Positions 61,925 through 64,000 of a stretch of DNA of 64,000 bases are shown here, one piece after another. This stretch comes from Cokeromyces recurvatus. Lineage: Eukaryota; Mucoromycota; Mucoromycetes; Mucorales; Mucoraceae. The first letter of the stretch is position 1; each line of letters begins with the position of its first letter. The position numbers were made by a program, and so were the translations under genes. The notes beneath the pieces were generated by a model. The model saw only the letters and a program-made list of their open reading frames with translations, was not told where the DNA came from and did not search any database. Location: assembly GCF_025118155.1 (NCBI RefSeq), contig NW_026251423.1, positions 166,284 to 230,283 of the forward strand, written 5' to 3'.

Positions 61925-63268
61925 TCATTCTTGAATTCGCCTTGTTTCTACTCGTTCTAACCAAGCAGAAAATAAACCTTCCTTTCTTCTAACTTGCACA
62001 TCAGGTATCATCACATTTTTACATTGGTATGGTATTAGTTGATCTCCATTTACTGCACCATCCAGTCGTTTAGCATTTGGTCCAGTTAAATGATAAGTAC
62101 CAGAGTCATTAACACGTACAATAGTCATCGGGCCAATCCACTTATCAGCAAATTTATTTGGAGGATAGTGATCTTTCATAAGTACTTGTTCACCTATTCT
62201 ATATTGTTTCTTCTTAGTAATTGTTCTATCATAATTTTCTTTCATTTTTTTCTTTTCTTGATTAGAATAATCTCTTGCGTTCTTCCTATATTCCTTAACT
62301 GCATTATCTATTTCCTCTATTCGTCTATTTACTTCAACTTCATGTTCTCCTTCTACGTAATCTTCTCTAGGTGCAGACCAATTTCCTGGTGTTCGTATAT
62401 CATAACCAAATAATAATCTTCCTGGAGTATATTTAGTTCCTTCACTCCTCATTGTACGTAGCGCCATCAGGACAGCAGGTATTTTTGTATCCCAATCTTG
62501 AACAGTTTCGCATTCATCTCTAACTATCTTTGCCAATGCCTGTACTAATGTCCCATTCATCCGTTCACATAATCCATTCGTCTGAGGTCTGAAGGCTGAG
62601 GTAGTTAAATGTCGACAATTTATTTGCCTTAGAAACGAATTCACATACTTTGAAGTAAAATTAGACCCTCTGTCAGTCAGAATAAATTGCGGTACACCAT
62701 AATTTTGAATAATCTCTTCTAATAAAAATGTTGCCGTAGTTTCTTCATTAATATTTTGGACCGCTCTTGCTACTGGCCACCTTGTCAGATAATCAATTGC
62801 CACCAATATATACCTGTTCTTTCTCTTGGATCCTATTACTGGCCCTATTGCATCACATCCTATCATAAAAAATGGTCTTGATGGTGTTGTTATGGGTTTG
62901 GCTAATACAGTTCTTGTAGCTGGTTTCTTCTTTCTAAATTGACAGCTTTCACATCTCTTTACCACGTCTTGAACTCTATTAAATAAACCCGGGGCATAGT
63001 ATTGTATTTTCGCTTTGTACCAGGTATTATTTATTCCAAAATGTCCTTCTTTATGTAATTGAGTGATAATTTCTTCTATATTCCCTTCATGCAACACCTC
63101 TAAAGGTTCACCATATTCACCAGTAGGTTTTCTGTATAATCTTCCGTTTATAACTTGATATGATTTTGCCATTGCATCCATTTTTCTTTTAAATTTATTG
63201 TTTGCATCTAACAGATAAGTTCTTTTTTCCAATAAATTTGTTATTCCTACATAAGTTCCGTAATTCAT
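61925..63268 (-). CDS. Ty3/gypsy integrase
   Basis: An open frame of 447 codons is intact. The zinc-binding HHCC domain has HKEGHFG and CESCQFRKKKP. The catalytic core shows the first Asp in MIGCDAIGP, the second in FILTDRGSNFTS and the Glu in PQTNGLCERMNG, so the DDE triad is present. The C-terminal part has the GPY/F-like DKWIGPMTIVRVNDSGTYHL. The frame is closed upstream by a stop just before MNYGTYVG, so it is not joined to the RNase H frame. It would insert the element's cDNA into chromosomes. Confidence 0.9.
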   Translation of the reverse strand: MNYGTYVGITNLLEKRTYLLDANNKFKRKMDAMAKSYQVINGRLYRKPTGEYGEPLEVLHEGNIEEIITQLHKEGHFGINNTWYKAKIQYYAPGLFNRVQDVVKRCESCQFRKKKPATRTVLAKPITTPSRPFFMIGCDAIGPVIGSKRKNRYILVAIDYLTRWPVARAVQNINEETTATFLLEEIIQNYGVPQFILTDRGSNFTSKYVNSFLRQINCRHLTTSAFRPQTNGLCERMNGTLVQALAKIVRDECETVQDWDTKIPAVLMALRTMRSEGTKYTPGRLLFGYDIRTPGNWSAPREDYVEGEHEVEVNRRIEEIDNAVKEYRKNARDYSNQEKKKMKENYDRTITKKKQYRIGEQVLMKDHYPPNKFADKWIGPMTIVRVNDSGTYHLTGPNAKRLDGAVNGDQLIPYQCKNVMIPDVQVRRKEGLFSAWLERVETRRIQE

Positions 63269-63537
63269 TGTTGCTTTCTGTTATTGCCTATGTTTCTTGT
63301 AATTCTTGATTTCTCTTTTTTTTTTTGTTTCTTAGTTACTTGTAATTCTTGATGTCTATTATTATTTTATGTTTCTTGTAATTCTTGTTATTTTGGGTTT
63401 CTTGTTTTCTTGTTATTGTAGGTGGCTTGATTTCTTGTTATTTTAGGTTTCTTGATTTCTTGATGTCTGTATTATTTTATGTTTCTTTTCTTTTCTTCTT
63501 TTTTTTTTCATTTTTTTTTTTTTTTATTATTTTCATC

Positions 63538-63576
<39 letters not shown>

Positions 63577-63662
63577 CTTTTTTTTTTTTATTTTCTTTTT
63601 TTTTTTATTTTCTTTTTTTTTTTTTATTTTCTTTTTTTTTTTATTTTCTTTTTTTTTTATTA
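63269..63662. repeat. Low-complexity repeats between RNase H and integrase
   Basis: Two blocks are seen on the plus strand. From about 63295 to 63480 there are degenerate repeats of CTTGTAATTCTTGAT and TTATTTTAGGTTTCTTG type. From 63485 to 63660 long T runs are joined by ATTTTC units. Both block the pol frame. They are in the place where gypsy elements normally have a short coding linker. Confidence 0.8.
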
Positions 63663-64000
63663 TTATATTAATCTACTTAACGAATCCGCTGGATTCTCTT
63701 TTCCCGGTCTATATTCTACTCGGTAATTGTAGCCCATAAGACAAGCTTTCCATCTTTGTAATTTTGGAGAAGGCTTTTCGTTAGAAAATATATATACTAA
63801 TGCTGCATGATCCGTTCTTATTACAAATTCTTGTCTGCTTGATAAATAGTGTCTATAACGATTCACTGCCCATACTATAGCCATAGCTTCTAAATGATTA
63901 ATAGAATAATTCTTTTCGGATCCCTGTAACGTCTTGGAACCATAAGCAATTACCGTTTCTTCTTCTCTTGAACCTGTAGGAGATTGACTTAATACACATA
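63663..64000 (-). CDS. Reverse transcriptase/RNase H, C-terminal fragment
   Basis: The frame is open from the right edge to a stop at 63663. It carries the RNase H part of gypsy pol: ETVIAYGSKTLQGSEKNYS, then LEAMAIVWAVNRYRHYL, FVIRTDHAALVYIF, and the end YRVEYRPGKENPADSLSRL. These are the conserved stretches of the RT-associated RNase H. The protein ends with LI and a stop immediately after the ADSLSR motif, at the edge of the repeat block. The reverse transcriptase itself lies outside the window. Confidence 0.88.
   Translation of the reverse strand, partial: CVLSQSPTGSREEETVIAYGSKTLQGSEKNYSINHLEAMAIVWAVNRYRHYLSSRQEFVIRTDHAALVYIFSNEKPSPKLQRWKACLMGYNYRVEYRPGKENPADSLSRLI

Larger units (their letters stand above)
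61086..64000 (-). mobile_element. Ty3/gypsy LTR retrotransposon, 3' half
   Basis: The element runs on the minus strand and enters from the right edge. Order along the element: RNase H end, a repeat-rich gap, integrase, polypurine tract, LTR. RNase H before integrase is the order of the Ty3/gypsy (Metaviridae) class. Gag, protease and most of the reverse transcriptase are beyond the window. Confidence 0.88.

Overview
The window looks like nuclear DNA from an early-diverging fungus, most likely Mucoromycota and probably Mucorales. The reasons are very AT-rich intergenic DNA, many short GT-AG introns of about 50-110 nt, very long A or T homopolymers, a secreted polysaccharide lyase 14 gene, a Ty3/gypsy element, and fungal versions of housekeeping genes. 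The species cannot be named from the sequence alone. Spliced gene models were built by hand by matching intron phase. All complete models below close in frame except one (dynactin).

Left part (1-16 kb): the 5' end of an unknown acidic protein gene (-), a RhoGAP-like gene (+), a TALE homeobox regulator (-), then long gene-poor DNA. After that come an unrecognised 641-residue protein (+), an HDHD3-like HAD hydrolase (-), the HIG1-domain respiratory supercomplex factor Rcf1 (-), a U6 snRNA gene (+) and a small acidic membrane protein (-).

Middle (16-38 kb): cyclophilin, an LHPP/HDHD2-like HAD phosphatase and the dynactin p150 subunit run in tandem (+). The arginine-specific carbamoyl-phosphate synthase small chain (-) follows. 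Its leader carries a uORF that matches the arginine attenuator peptide and is split by an intron. Further on are a PL14 lyase (+), a tRNA-Ala(CGC) (-), an animal-type mitochondrial glutamate dehydrogenase (+), an m-AAA protease (+) and a FAR1-like DNA-binding protein (-).

Right part (40-64 kb): TAF5 (+), an epoxide hydrolase (-), an Mpm1-like protein (-), REI1 (+), delta-COP (+), HIS3 (-), an SDR oxidoreductase (+), a decayed Tc1/mariner-type transposase (+), xanthine phosphoribosyltransferase (-), KTI12 (+), a 2-Cys peroxiredoxin (+), a ~200-bp TA-flanked MITE, and the 3' half of a Ty3/gypsy retrotransposon (-) running off the right edge.

The genes do not form one pathway. Several serve mitochondria (Rcf1, GDH, m-AAA, Mpm1), amino acid metabolism (CPA1, HIS3, GDH) or RNA and ribosome functions (U6, REI1, KTI12, TAF5). 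The observations most worth following are the intron-split attenuator uORF, the two genes with an intron at the start codon, the U6 RNA with a UACG hairpin at each end, the single-base frameshift in dynactin, and the mobile-element remnants.
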